Shown in pieces: positions 1 to 13,600 of a stretch of 64,000 nucleotides of DNA. A program made the translations under genes and the position numbers. Every line of letters starts with the position of its first letter. The stretch's first letter is position 1. The notes beneath the pieces are model-generated. The model made no database searches and was not told the DNA's origin. It saw only the letters and a program-made list of their open reading frames with translations. This DNA comes from Rostratula benghalensis (lineage: Eukaryota; Chordata; Aves; Charadriiformes; Rostratulidae): the NCBI GenBank assembly GCA_013399305.1, contig VXAI01000083.1, forward strand, positions 2,625,156 to 2,689,155, in the 5' to 3' direction.

Positions 1-3000
1 CATCTCCCTTGGGCATATTTAAGAGATAGCCAAACAGTTAATTCCAGTAGGCATCCAAGAACTTACTGTCCAGCATTGACTTACAAATGACTATGCATGT
101 AACAGCTGTAAACAAAGGCAATAAACCCCGTATTAGAGCTTATTATAAGCTATTCATTTCCTGACTAAACTAGATGATCATTGCGCTCTAAAAGAGATGA
201 TAATTTCAGATGAGTATCTTTTAGGACTTTAAGTAGCTCCTTCTAGATACATATCATTGAAAGCAATCTGTTGTTATAACAGGCCATATAATCCATTTCC
301 TATTTTTTATTGACCTTTCCTCCTATTTAAGTCTTTACTTAGGTCATCACTGCTTTCAAGATATTTACTGTAATTAATGTTAGAATTCTGATGCACAAGC
401 TAAAAGTTGGGCGGGTTTGTTCTTCAGGAGCACAGATGCATTAGTTTGTATTTTTTTTTCTCCAGTGTTTAATTTTTTAATATATTCTGAAGCAACTTTG
501 TACTGTGAATCAACTTTAAGTTCTTCCTCTCCGTCTGCTGTTTTGGTGGATTTTGAGGGGATGGGTCTAGGTAGTAACATAAATTATTTACAAAGAAAAC
601 TTCCCCCCAGCCACCAATCAGCTGCTGGCTGATTTTGGTGAAAGTAAAAGAGGATTTCTCTCATGACTTCTAATCATGTTGCTTAGGAATGATTTCTGTA
701 TGGAGGAAGTGAGGAAACATGAAGAATTATTAACTAATTTTACATATGTCTTGTATGTAAGATATAAGCAACTTTGTTCACCTAAACTGGAAATAAAACA
801 TTTAGTAATTACGATACCTCCAAATATCCTTAATAATGGGATGGGGTATTTTTTTTTGTTTGTTTTTGAAAAAATAGTCTGGCCAATTTCAAATATAAGA
901 ATCTGCAATTTTTTTTCTATCTATGAACAATCACACCCTCCTCCATTATAACATCCAAAATACACCACCAAAATTGTAACACATAATCAAGCTTTTTCTT
1001 TGAGCAAAAAATCTGCTATGTCAATAATTTAAAGATGTTTATACACCAGCTACACTTCTGTAGTAGAAAAGAGGATGTTTTTGAAAGAGTCATAATGCAA
1101 CTTGCCTAGATCAATACAGAAAAAAAAAAGAATCATTGACTATTTAATAGAAGCAGATTATATTTTCAAAGTAGTCTTCTCCGAGTCATTCATTCTAGTT
1201 TTCAAAAATCCCACATGTACATTTATCCCTTTTTGCCTGTAACCAATATAAGTTATTTTGGTTCACCTTATCTTACTACTTTCAGGTGTGGCATAATAAT
1301 TAGTCTCAACTTCATTTAACATTGGCCTATGCTGTTTTAACTCCATTTAAAATCGAACAGAGCCATCTATGCTGGAGATGTCTGCATCTGGTTTTAGTGC
1401 TTCTCTTTTCATCCCTCCAGTTACATCAGATGGTAAAACAAAAGTCATTATCTCTGCCTACAAACCTTGTCCTGCTAAAGTTCCTTTGTAACAGCAAAAT
1501 ACCACTGATATCTTTCCCTGGAAAGTGATGTAGTGAAAATTCATGGAATGTATCTAATCTAGTTTCTTAGGGCCTTGTGCAATAACATCATCCAATTCAA
1601 ACATGGATCAACAAAACAGCAATTGGACTTTCACAAATTCCAGTGAAACGCTGTAGATCCTTGCTACTAATCAATTAGAAATGTCTTTTGGCTTACAGGA
1701 AGAATTAATATATGGAAAATCCACTTATTTTCCTTATTTCACATCAGTAACATTTATTCTGAGTTTATGGGTTATTCAGGAAAAGCAGACACCTTACAAG
1801 GCTAAAGAAATCGTTGGTTTCTTGACTGTTTGTGTAAGATTGCTCCGTTCCATTTTATATATGTTCCTGTTTGCATTCATCTGTATTGAGCATGGGAGAC
1901 AAGTCATAAAACGTCTCTCTTTGCACTGAAATAAATTCTTCTGTATGTCTGGTAGGAATACTTTAACTAATATGGCTTTATATCCCTGTAATACACTGAA
2001 GAAACAATGCTGAAAAAGATTTTTTAGGAACAACTCCATTGCCACAGTGACCTTGAGCATATTATCTACTATTTGATAATACCTCTGTGACAAGCACTGC
2101 GGAAAAGCATACCAAACAGTTGCACTGTTCGAGAAATAGTTCACTGACTGTATTCCAGTTCTGGGTTCTAATGTATCATTACACCAGTTTTGGTCATGGA
2201 AGGTTATTTCATTCTAATACATTCATTTTCCTTACTGCTTCCTATTTTCTTATGGCAGGGAGAGAGAAGAAAAAGAAAAAGTCTTGTGAGTTTCACTGCT
2301 AAGGATATATTTTGCTCTTTAGAGAGGTTAGAAGAAGGTGAGGCTAAGGAGTAATCTTAATGTATCATTTTTAGTATTTTATTTGAATAAAATTTAAATT
2401 AGGTAAGATGTATACTCGAGTATTTTTGAAGTTCAAGATGCAGGATACTATTGAACTTCTCCCTTTGCTTACTAAATTGGTAACAGAATAACAAAGCACA
2501 AATGAATCCTCATTTAAAACCATATTTAGTATGCAAATCACTAATAAGGAGGGTTAGTAAAAGCTCTGATGCAAATTGTGTATCAACGTAAAGGGTAAAG
2601 TAGTCAGAGGAAAAATGGTTTGGGTTTTAAGCACTTTAAAGCCTTTTACCAAAGTTAGATATGTTATTTAGTATAGCTATATTAAATCATCTTTACACCT
2701 ACAAGTGCTTTAAGTGAATGCTGAAAATGTTTTCTGCATATCAAACATTTATACATCAAAACCAAATGGTAAATGGGCATCCCAGTCGCAGTATACATCA
2801 AGAGAACACTGTAAAACTCCAACGGCAGCATCATTATTTCAGAATCCTGACTTGTGGCTCAGAAGACTAAAGGAACTGAGAACGTGCCCGACAACTTGTA
2901 TTGTTATATATGGATATTTGGGTTTAGAAAGTTCATACAAAGCAGGCTCTAAGCAGAGTTTTCAACCATGTCTTGTTAGCTGTAAATAAGTAGAAAGTAA

Positions 3001-4256
3001 TAGACCATATAACATGTATCTTGCTGATGTAAAAGAAGTATGCTAATATTCTCTGGAGAGACTGTAGTGACCAGAAGGCTGAGGCACAATCTGATAGCAA
3101 TTCTCTTTCTTCTGCTCCAGGAAGTAAGGGTCAACGCCCCTTCTTTATAGCACCACCACCAATTACACTGCAAGGTACAGTTCTGTGCACATTCTTACAG
3201 GCAAACCGGAAAGAGAAATCTGAAAATATCTCATTTCAAACAATAATTTCAAACTACCATTGGAAGACTTAAATGTAAACATAACAATTACTCGTCAGAA
3301 AATAACTAAAAGGGACTAAACTTTTTATTACAGGTTGGGTTTATGATGCCTTCTTGGGAATTTTCTGTAATCCNGGTGGGGAGGGAAATAATCACCTTGT
3401 AGTCAGCTATATCTATGACATTTCTTTCATTTAAGGTCAAAACCTTATTATACCAATATCATGAAATTTAAAAGTAGACAATGGTTTCAGTTTGCTTCTA
3501 ACCTAAAATTCATTTTGGAACATGAAATGAAGTCATAGATTAATAGCAACTTCATACAAATGCCAGAAAGCATGGATGATCAGGGGAGCAAATGCCACGC
3601 CTGGTTTTTAAAAATACTCAGATAATATTTGGTAGATTTTGAACCGAGTTTGCTTTATTCTAGTGAGTTCAATATTGTTTCTTCATCAAACATTAGTTCC
3701 TTTACTACAGTGATAACTGCTGTTCAAAATCTGCTCACAAGTTTTATGCATGCACTGAATCTTCAAAGATTAACTATTTCAGATGAGATTATTCAATCTT
3801 AGACCTCAAACTACATATTTTATTTCAATTTTATGTGACTGATCTGTAGACCTAGATCTATCTACTCTTTTCTTCACATATTTATCTGTCCCTGAATCTG
3901 GATACAAATCTATAATTTCTCAGAAATATGGCCTGTATACACACTTAAATGTAAGAGATACTGACAGAGATAATGTTAATTACAAAATTCCAGTAATAGA
4001 TACTTAATAGAAATTATTGAATATTAAACTACTTCTAATAGCCTTGAAGTATGAACTAATATTGTATTTCTTAGTAGCATTTAACTTAATTACTAGCTTC
4101 CACTCAAGAGTGGCAATACATGAGATAACATATGAGCCTGATAGGACAGTGGCAAAAGCTATACTTGAACTTTATTTTACTGGTAACTGAGCAGGGTCTA
4201 ACTATTTAGGCAGAATTTGACAACTCTTGAGGCCATCTGAGAAATACGTGCTTATT
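1..4256. other. Unique AT-rich non-coding DNA, no gene seen
   Basis: I see no gene, RNA gene or recognisable transposon here. Open frames are short (at most about 116 codons, at 1794-2144 on the minus strand) and have no domain, signal peptide or family resemblance that I recognise. Frames occur on both strands at the same places, as chance predicts. Homopolymer T and A runs are scattered (near 451, 848, 911 and 1120). A short purine tract lies at 2257-2281. One ambiguous base (N) sits at 3374. This could be intergenic or intronic. Confidence 0.7.
3374..3374. other. Single ambiguous base (N)
   Basis: One isolated N lies inside otherwise ordinary sequence, just before a short G-rich stretch (GGTGGGGAGGG). 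It marks a base the assembly or consensus could not call. It has no biological meaning by itself. Confidence 0.98.
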
Positions 4257-4400
4257 AAAAACAACAACAAAAATACCCACCAAAACCAGCCATAAAAACA
4301 AAACCCTACACCACATTACCCTGCTTGTGATACTTTTTGTTTTGCGGGGGGTTTATTTATTTGGTTGGGGAGTTTGGGTTTTTGGGTTTTTTTTTTTTTT
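4257..4400. repeat. AC-rich tract followed by GT-rich tract (low complexity)
   Basis: About 4257-4310 is rich in A and C (AACAACAAC, then short CCC groups). About 4333-4400 is rich in G and T, with a GGGGGG run, GGTTGGGG, two GGG groups and a terminal run of about 14 T. The two arms are roughly complementary in composition and could form an imperfect foldback, but base-for-base complementarity is patchy. The GT arm has four G-runs with one long loop, so a G-quadruplex is conceivable but weak. I see it as low-complexity DNA and assign no function. Confidence 0.6.
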
Positions 4401-7400
4401 AAGGTAACAATCCTTCTGGTGCACTCAGTCTACATTTGCATTCTTTTTCCATGAAGAAATACGAATTTCTGCAAGAGAGTAATGAATATAATCTATCTGC
4501 TAATCTTTTAAAGCCTTTATTGACAAAAGAATTTTTAAATAATGCTTTAAACAGCAATTTTTTTTGTGTGTCAGGAATGACTTCTCCAGCCTGTGTATTC
4601 AGTTAATATACTAGTGGCAAAGAAACTATCAGCTACACAAAACAGCACCTCAGAGCCCCCACTGTCCCTTCACTCAGCCTTCAGCTGTCCCCCCAATCCG
4701 TGCTGTTCCTGTATATTGCAACCCTTGTAAAAAGGTTTCAGACAATCACTGTGTTCCTGAACTCCCTGGGAAGGAATGGTACAGGAGAGCAGATGGATAC
4801 AGAGTTCACAAATTAAATTAACAGGTATTTTAAAGCAGATATGTAATTATATATTATGGAACTTCAAAGCTCAGTACTCCCGTGCTCCAATAAGACATAT
4901 TCAATGTTAAAAAAAACCAGGGAGATCTAATCCCAAATCTGCTATGTTTTAAATAACCTATTCATATAGGATGACTAAGGTATTTCAATGTCTGTAGCTA
5001 AGTAGTGCAGAAGAGAGCTATATCAGCACCATCAGACCAAACACACACTTTCCTCATGCTCAGTTACCCATCCATGTCTAGTTCAACTTCCATAGCTTTT
5101 ATCATTGTTGAGGGAAAACTGCACGCTGAAAGCTGCACTCCTCTGCCCCTTTCAAATCATAACACTACTGTTACCTCTGCCAATTATACCTCCTTCTGTA
5201 TAAGAAATTAACAGGGGCCCAAGTAACATGAAAATCAAAGTTTTAACTATGTTTTTAAGTAACTAACTATTGATGTGAGGAGTTTGGGGTTTATTTTTAG
5301 CATTTGTAGCAGTAGCTAGGTTTTCCAGATGGAAAGATCATGCTACAAAGCACAGCACATATTTGTCTCCATGAATTTCTGTTGTTATGTCTCTGGCTGA
5401 ATATTCATTATGAATTGAGCAGCGTATTTTATTGGTATGTCTCACACAGATTGGCTCTGGCTCTTGCTGCCTACCAACACACTGATTCACCAACCGGTAG
5501 ACCACTTAACTTATCAGCTTTTGTCAGGACTAATATTTACGAAAAAAAGGTTAAATTAAAACATGAAAATAAATTAAAGATTTGAAAACAGGAAAATAAA
5601 AGACAGCCCTTATCAAATATGGGATACCATCTAATTCTATTCAGTAATTGTAAAGAGGTGCATCATTGTTCAAGCTCAGCCTAACCAGTACCCTGCAGTA
5701 TTGGTGTTTCCACATTATTACAAACAGCTTCCACTGACACAGGCAAAAGCCTATTGAGGTGGCACCTCCTATCTTCCTTCCCCAGACATGCATGATGGGA
5801 ACAAAGCTTACTTCTTTCTAAAACAGTAATTAACTTAGTATCTGAAGTGTCCTGCACTATACTTGGAAGCTGCTGCCATATGTCAGAACATACACTGGGA
5901 CAATGTGATGAGGCTCAGCTCACCGAGGTTCAAACATTACTGATGGCATTTTTTAATAAAAATGAATATTTTGAATATCAAAAAGTATGCCTCAAAGTCT
6001 TTTTTTTTTGTACCATTTTCATAACTTCCTTACTATTTTTACATTGTTTCCTGCAAATACAGGATAATACCAATGAGCAAAGATACCTAAGTTACATTAC
6101 TTTTTAGTCAGGGATCTGTGGCTTTTTACTATTTTCAGTGTCAAATTCCCTTCAATGGAGGTCTTGGATCACTTGATATTTTGTTACACTTGTCTCTGAT
6201 ACATAATAACTAACACTTCCAATCCGATACTTCAAGTAGTCAGACCATTTGACATTGAGGCCCCCTAAACAAACCTCGGATGGAAACCTGCAATTTCAAC
6301 AGACTTCTGATGTATTACTCTTCCCCAGAGTCAGCAGGTGGCCAGGAATGAGTATGTCAGACCAGGTGTCCAAGTGAAGCTCTTATGAGTCTGGTCAGAA
6401 CTATGAAGTTCCCTACAAATCTACATTAATTCAGCAGCCAGCCACAAACACATTTTCTTGGGCACAATGAGACAAAGAAGAGCTATACAGAATGATTATT
6501 CACATTCTTTGAACACAGACTATTTTTTTTTTTTTTTCACAGAATACAGTTAAAAAATGTAGAGAGAATGCAGCTGATAGTATTTAATTGGTACTATAAG
6601 AGCTATATGGCTGAACCCCATTTTACTTAGAGCTTTAATTCATACTGGAGATTCTTTTCCAAGCTGGAAGAAGTGGGTAGAGGTCTTGTGTTATGACAAT
6701 GGGATAAATAAAAGGCATTGTGATGGGTCAGTTAAGAACTTAAATTCCAGGGACCATTTTTCTTTTTACTTTTTAGTACATGGAAACTTATTATCACTTG
6801 TGATACAGATAAATTTCTAGGAAAACAACATGAAACAGATAAAGGAAAGATAAGGGCCACTGTAAAAAAAAAGTCAGTCTTACACTGATGAACTTGGTAC
6901 TACATGATGTATAAATAAAATTAAACAGACAAAGTAAATACACCTTCATAATTACAAAAAAAATTTGAAAGCATAACTTAGAACTGCAAAGCCACTTCCA
7001 TGAGAAAATGAGCAGCTTCTTATTTTAAGTTTTACTAGTTTCCTGTGGTTCTCATGCACCACAGCCCATCAAGCACACACTTAAAAGACAGATTATTTTC
7101 AGTACTGAAAAACTATCTCATTGTTCCAGACTAATAAATAAATAATACTTAGATTAGATTCTAAGACATATTAACGACTCCTTAATGAGCATATATTTTC
7201 AATCTTGGTAATAATAATTTGAAATTTATTTTATTTTCTTTCAGCTTAAATTCACATTTCCCGTGAGAACTCTTAACTGCTCTGCTGAAACATTTATAGA
7301 AAATCAGTTTCATGGAAAAATAACTAAGATTTTTTAAAAATAAATGCTAGAATTTGATATTTTATGAATGAGACAGTTAAAAGCAAGGCTTAAGAGCAAG

Positions 7401-10400
7401 AGCAGTAGAAGTTTATGTCCAGAGTACAAAAATTGCGTGCATATTCTGCATATAATTCAGGTTTAAGAATTGATTGCTGTATTAAACCATGAAAATCCAA
7501 TATTTAATTTACTTACAAGGAATAATTCACAGAACCTGATACATTCTGAAAAAACGTGTCTGTCGCGCTCACAGACAAATCAACATTTTTTGTATGGAAA
7601 TAAGAACATTTATTCAGAACAATAGAGAATTAAATCCTCAAGATATCTGATGCTTTAGATCTCAAACATTTCACTGCTCCTACATCCATGTGTTATTTTG
7701 CAATCAAACTAAACACACTGCATTTTGCTACCTGTCATACATTTTCAGATCCAAACTGGCATATACCCTTGTAATAATTCTAAATTATATGCAATTCAGC
7801 ATGTTTACAACTGTTTAGCCCTATTTTTAAAATTAATAAACCAGTAAAATTTGAAATAATAAATGTGATTTTTTATTATTTTTTTTTAATGCAGGACTGT
7901 GTCCATATTACATGGGCAAAGGGGATGGAAAGATTTTGCTTTTACTGGTAGAAAGAACAGAAGGCAATACTAAGACTTATAAATGCTACTGCTGCAAATA
8001 ACCCACATCCTAGTTGTGCTTTAGCAATGCAGGAGGCAACAGTCTAACCATTCACCTAACAACTAACATTTTATGAAAATCAGATTACACACAGTGCAGT
8101 GATGTTGTGCCATTAGCAATACTTCTGCCAATTTTTTTTTTTATCCTTCTGTTAAAGCATAATATTTTAGAAGTATATTTCATTAAGTGTCAAGGTTACG
8201 AGAACTACTTAAGTCCCAACTGGGCATATTATTTCACAGTAGAGCTGTGAAATTAACTTCATATTGAAATGTTTGACTAGAGAACCTGCACAAATGGCAT
8301 ACTCAAAGACAGGCTTTGGTTTAAAATCTTGGAATCTGGTCATGCAGATGCTGCTTTCATCAACAGTGCTCTATAGTATAAAAATATGCACAGCAACTCA
8401 AATATTGGAAGGAAAAAAAATTGTTCCTTTTACTAATTTAGTGTTGCAGTTATATTTATTGTAACTGTCTGCAAGTTGCCAGTTTGAGAAGAAAGAATAA
8501 ACCTTCCATTTTGCATCATTTACAGTTATGAAGAACTAAGAGTTACACACACAAAAAAAATATTCCTAGATGTGTTAGATATGAGAGAGTTCTAGTTTTC
8601 CCCTTACAGAAAAATAGAGGAACTAAACTTATTGGGAGGTCTATTAATTGGAAGATTATTTCCTCAGTAGAACTGAAGGGTACAATACATCACTTGCATC
8701 AACTGACTTTACAGTTTTCCCATTGTAAAAGCATTTTTTGGGCTAATCAAATATATTCTTGGGATACTTTCTAAAAAGGGAACTAAATAAACTAATAAAT
8801 TTGTGTGTGTATATATAAAAATGAAAAGGATCTCTGAGACTTCAGTTTCAGCCAAATTTATCCAAAGGATCCCAGGCAGTATCTTCCCCCCATCTTATCT
8901 GTACCAAAGTTGATATAAGAACATCAAATAATAATGCATAACATCTCTGCACTAAAATGCGTGTATAGGTGCTATTTTGTACCCATGCTATCTGCTCTGG
9001 GGGAGAACATACAGAATCACTTTCAGATGCCCAACTTGTTGCCTCAACATGAGTTCCCAGCAATGTCCACCAGATAATAAGAGATAATAAGAGATATGTA
9101 TACCTGGTGTCAACTCAATTAAATATACAACAAACATTGAAGAGTGCTACAGAAAAGTTTTAACTGCTTCATTCATTTTTTGACTGGCAGAAATATTCAA
9201 AATGCCAGATGAACAAGTTGCATTTTACTAATACTTCCATTATGCATCTGAAAATAAAATAAATTGTGCACAGCAATGTTTCAAAAATGGATAAACACAA
9301 TCACATCATTCTGGGAGGATAATTTCTGTGTAGTAGAGATGATTCTCAATAGACAAGTAGACGTAAAAAATTTAATACCTTGCAGCAATTGTTTCTGCAC
9401 AGAAAAAAACAGGATCTGCTGTAGCTAAATATGGGATACATTTATAATAATACGACCGCTATACCATTGCTTTAAACGTCAGTATTGATATTCAGCATGA
9501 TTTCCTATCTATGATGGCTCAAGTCAATTATAATGACAGATAGCATCCTACTGGATTATCTGATTACCTCTGACCTTTTAACAGCTGCAGAAAGCCAGAA
9601 CAGCCTCAAAGAACTCATGCATATATGACACAAAGCTGGAATTTCATGTCTGAGCCACAGTCAAGAACACATCGAATGTTAGCAGACTTCTGACAAAGCC
9701 TATATCAAATAATTTCTTGGATGGTTTGGCACCACAACAGCCTGTCATTTATTATAGCTGAGTACTGACAGGAGACATAAATTTGATTAATTTGATATCA
9801 ATACATGATATAAAAGTCATTACAACACATAGTACATTTTAAAAACTTGGAATCCACTACCCAGAGTAACCACTCATTTTGACTATTATTTCTTTTATCA
9901 GAAATTTGGGTATATGATTTAAGGCTGCACGAACTTTGTGATGAGACAAAAATAAATATTAAGTGTAATTGTATATATTCAAGTTAAAGCGTATATTTTT
10001 CTCACAACAGATTACTAACCAGCTACTCAGAGAAGACTCTCTGGTCAGATACACTAGCTCATTCCTCAGAGATAAGTAGGCAAGTGTTAGTCTGATAACT
10101 AATCAAAAGCTTATCTTTGTGTTGATAAAACAACACCATAACCATCCAACACAAATCTTGTTACTTATGGGAATTAGCAAAGCACATCTCAAATATTTTC
10201 CTCTGTTTGAACAGAGGAATTAAAAAGATAGTAGTAAAAAGTATTAAAAAGGTAGAATTAAATAAAGCATGTTTTATTTTGTATTTCCAATGTAATATTA
10301 TATTCAGTATCTTAGCACTTGGAAGTGGCAACAGTATGTTGATGTGTATATTTATAACAGACCTCATCTTTACACTATAGCATTGTATGGCAAATTAAAA

Positions 10401-10616
10401 GACCTTATTAATTTCCTAAGGTAAGGAAGACTTACAGCTCCAATGCACCCCCATCACCCATTCATTATTCTGAAAAAGTCATCCAAAATGAAGCTGAATC
10501 TGCTTCTGATAAGAAGGTGTTAATTTAATTTATCTTGTTAACCTTCTATTAGTTTTCATGGAATTCTTCAAACTGTTAATATTTGTTAGAAACTGCTCTC
10601 AATACTCTGTACCAGC
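4401..10616. other. Unique AT-rich non-coding DNA, no gene seen
   Basis: No supported gene or transposon. All open frames are under 90 codons with no recognisable product. Small structures seen: a 15-T run at 6523-6537; a 7-bp stem (TGTCTGT/ACAGACA) around a CpG-containing loop near 7557-7577; a 16-nt alternating purine-pyrimidine run at 8802-8817; and a 10-bp direct repeat of the type GATAATAAGA at 9073-9092. None is strong enough to call a functional element. Confidence 0.65.
9073..9094. repeat. 10-bp tandem repeat, about two copies
   Basis: The unit GATAATAAGA occurs twice in a row and is followed by a partial copy (GAT). This is a minor replication-slippage product with no sign of function. 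Confidence 0.75.
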
Positions 10617-10652
10617 AAAAAACCCCAAAACAACAAAACAAAAAAAACCCCT
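10617..10652. repeat. AC-rich low-complexity tract
   Basis: A-runs alternate with CCCC and CAACAAAAC groups, so the opposite strand is GT-rich. It resembles the tracts at 4257-4310 and, on the opposite strand, 40745-40807. This is simple-sequence drift; no function is suggested. Confidence 0.7.
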
Positions 10653-13600
10653 CTTAAGTCACCACCAGTAATATAATGGTAGAATAGCAATTCCACAGTT
10701 CTACAATTAAGATGAAATCTCAGCAGTACTTGAGCAAACACAATTGCCATTATCTTTTTGTGGACCACAGTTTCACCCTCAGAAATCAGTGACACTGTAA
10801 GTTACCTCTACTGGAAGTAAAATGAGAGAACAAACAGTACAATACAACTCAATGGTTACATTTATTGACAAATAAACTTCCAAGAAGAAAAAAATAAAAT
10901 AGAATCAATTGATTTCTAAAAACAGATAAATTTGCAGTATCTGGCTAACTTGGAACAATAAAGAGAAAAGTAAAGATATCTGCTGGTTTTGGTAGGAGAA
11001 TGTAGTTTTGTCTACACGGGAACTACTACAAAAGAAATTTAATGCCCACGGTTGCAAAGGTCAGGCTAAGAGGGCAGAAGTCTTTTTGACCCTGTCAACA
11101 TTTTTGGCAAATTTCATTATCCCTCCTAATAAAGAAGGTTGTGATGCCATGGAAGAGTTTAGGAAGAGCACAAGGCTTATGTTCAATTTATGAATGACAG
11201 AAGAGGGGAAAAGTCAGAGGCTGTGCTTCCTCACCATCTGTGGTAACAACCTGCAAGTGTGATGGACAGCATGTTTGATGTCTTTTGACCAATGTATATC
11301 TGTTCTAGGAGTGAAAAGTCAGAGCAAGAAGGTAGACTTGCCCACAGCTTGAGGTGAAGACTGTTGAAAGGAGGGAGCCTTGGAAGGTCAGAGGAAACAA
11401 ATAAATAATCTTTGTAAGGGTGGGGAAAAAATAAGGAATCAAAACTTTTAAACTTATATTTTGACTTACCTACTGACTTCTAGTTGCCACTAAAAACTAA
11501 TTATGTAGTTCATATTCTAAAATGAAAGCTGTTGGTTAATTTTAAGACCTTTCTGATCTCTTTTGGAGCTCATTTGAAGAAAAAAAACCAAAACCACAGT
11601 CTGCCCAGGTCCTCTTAAAGGTCCCATCACACCCACACATCATGATCCCACCCTCAGCAGTAGCAGCAGCTGCACATTTCCTAGGGCTTTGGCAATCTAA
11701 GTGCAGTATCATTCCCTTACCTCAAGGACTCTGCCCTGGCCTACAGTGCTCCCACAGTGAAAAATAATGACACCTGATTCAATTGAATATGGACTTTCTC
11801 TCCAATGAGTTTCAGAAAACTAAATATTTAAAAGATGAAAGAATGCAATTAGGATAGTAATACATATCAAACAATGTTAATAACCTTTATAAGCAGAGAG
11901 AATACCCAGTTTATTCAGCTATCGTAAAACAAATATTAAGCATACTCTGGGAAAAAGGAAAGACATGTTATTTCTGTTCAGAAAAGTAATTAAAAAGTGA
12001 ACAGAATGGCTTGGCAGCTGCACAATAATCCCTTCCAATATCTCAAAGAGCCCATACTGGTACAAGATTCTCCACCCAGCATCACCAGATAAGATTATTG
12101 CTACAATTAATGCTATGCATCCAATTTATTGGAGGTGATTTTACTACAGAGGAATAAAAACATTAATAACACAAGTTTCTAGTGAAAATTTGAAATATTT
12201 ACGTATTGCATCTAAAAAAGCTGAGAGGAGTATGCTGGAACGTATTCTTGCATTCCTTCCACATGCAGCACAAGAACTTACTGATTCTGATACCCAGTGT
12301 AGTCAATACATGTCTGTATACCTGCAGCAGTCTCTCCTCTGAAATATGTTACAGGAAAAGACTGCTATTTGTAAAGCTCCTTATATGTGCCGTAACATCT
12401 ATTACAACAGAAAAGTCAATTAATGTGCAGTGCAAACCTTGCTTTGGAGTATTATCTGCATGCAGAAAAAAGTCAGTAGCAGTAAAAGCATGCTATTTCC
12501 TTGAACAGCAGAGAAAATGAGGATGGCTTAATCAATACTGTAACAATATAAGTTTTGCTATCCTGCAAGTCAAGTCAGTAAACATTTATTGTGCAGGAAA
12601 GTAATGTATAGGAAACAGGGTAATCAGAGGAGAAAAGACCAGCAAGTGGCTTCCTAGGAAGGCAATGCTATTGCATATTTCAAGAGATACTTTATAAAAG
12701 AAGTGCTCCCTGAAAGCTAGGCTATCAGATATCGTATATATAATTTATCATATTTTTTATGATTGCTTTTACCTTAGAGCTTTCATTCAAACCCCTCAAG
12801 TTTGCAAGACCAAAGAGCTATTCCCTTCCATTCCATGTGTGCTAAAGCTCTCTTCAAGTAAATACCTAACCAGTGGGTGTTTTACCAGCCATTCAACAGA
12901 TATGTAAGGTGCTGAACAGAAGATCACAGCAGTGCAGCTGACTCCTCCTATACTTCACACAATGTGAAGGCAACTGACATGGTCAGACAACTAAATTTCC
13001 AGAGAGCAAAGCTTCATATATACCACAATGCACTGCATTTTGTATCAGTCAAAACCCACACACTTCCACTCAAGTTTAGAAGCCAAACACGTCACACCTA
13101 TAAAAAAACTTGGGATCCAGTTTTTGAGGACAGTTGAAACAAGGAGACGGGCATGTAAGTTTTGAACTGTATTGCTAATGCCTGTCAGCTTCATTTTCAC
13201 ATCAAATACGGAGGTGTTCAAAACAGGGGATAACTCATAAAACTACATCTAACATGGAAAATAGAAAATGGGTCCCAAAGTGCCTAAACTAACCTCTTCC
13301 TCCTTAATAAACTGGTCTTAGCTGCCAATAAATTCTCTAAGTTTCCACAGAAGATATCTTCTGTTGTGCTTTTAAATGAGAAACCACAGTCCAATTAATG
13401 CTTTGTGAAAAAAAAAAAGTTTTTCAAACTCAGATGGTATTACTTTACAGCAAGTGGACTTTATTTAATGCTCAATTTAATTCTAATTGCTTGGTGACAC
13501 TATTCATAATCATCAAACTAGATAATGCTTATTAATAGCCATTTTTGATAGCGTATAGCACATCAGCTCTCTATGTGAATTTGAGAAGACAAAAAATAAA

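Noticed and set aside
160..185. CR1-like ACTAGATGATC
   Set aside because: The match is limited to about 11 bases with no following GGTCCCTTCCAA block or tail.
1794..2144. Minus-strand open frame of about 116 codons
   Set aside because: It overlaps opposite-strand frames and has no family resemblance or conserved motif; treated as chance.
12206..12520. Cysteine-containing open frame of about 104 codons
   Set aside because: The cysteines are irregularly spaced with no zinc-finger or disulfide pattern, and there is no signal peptide.
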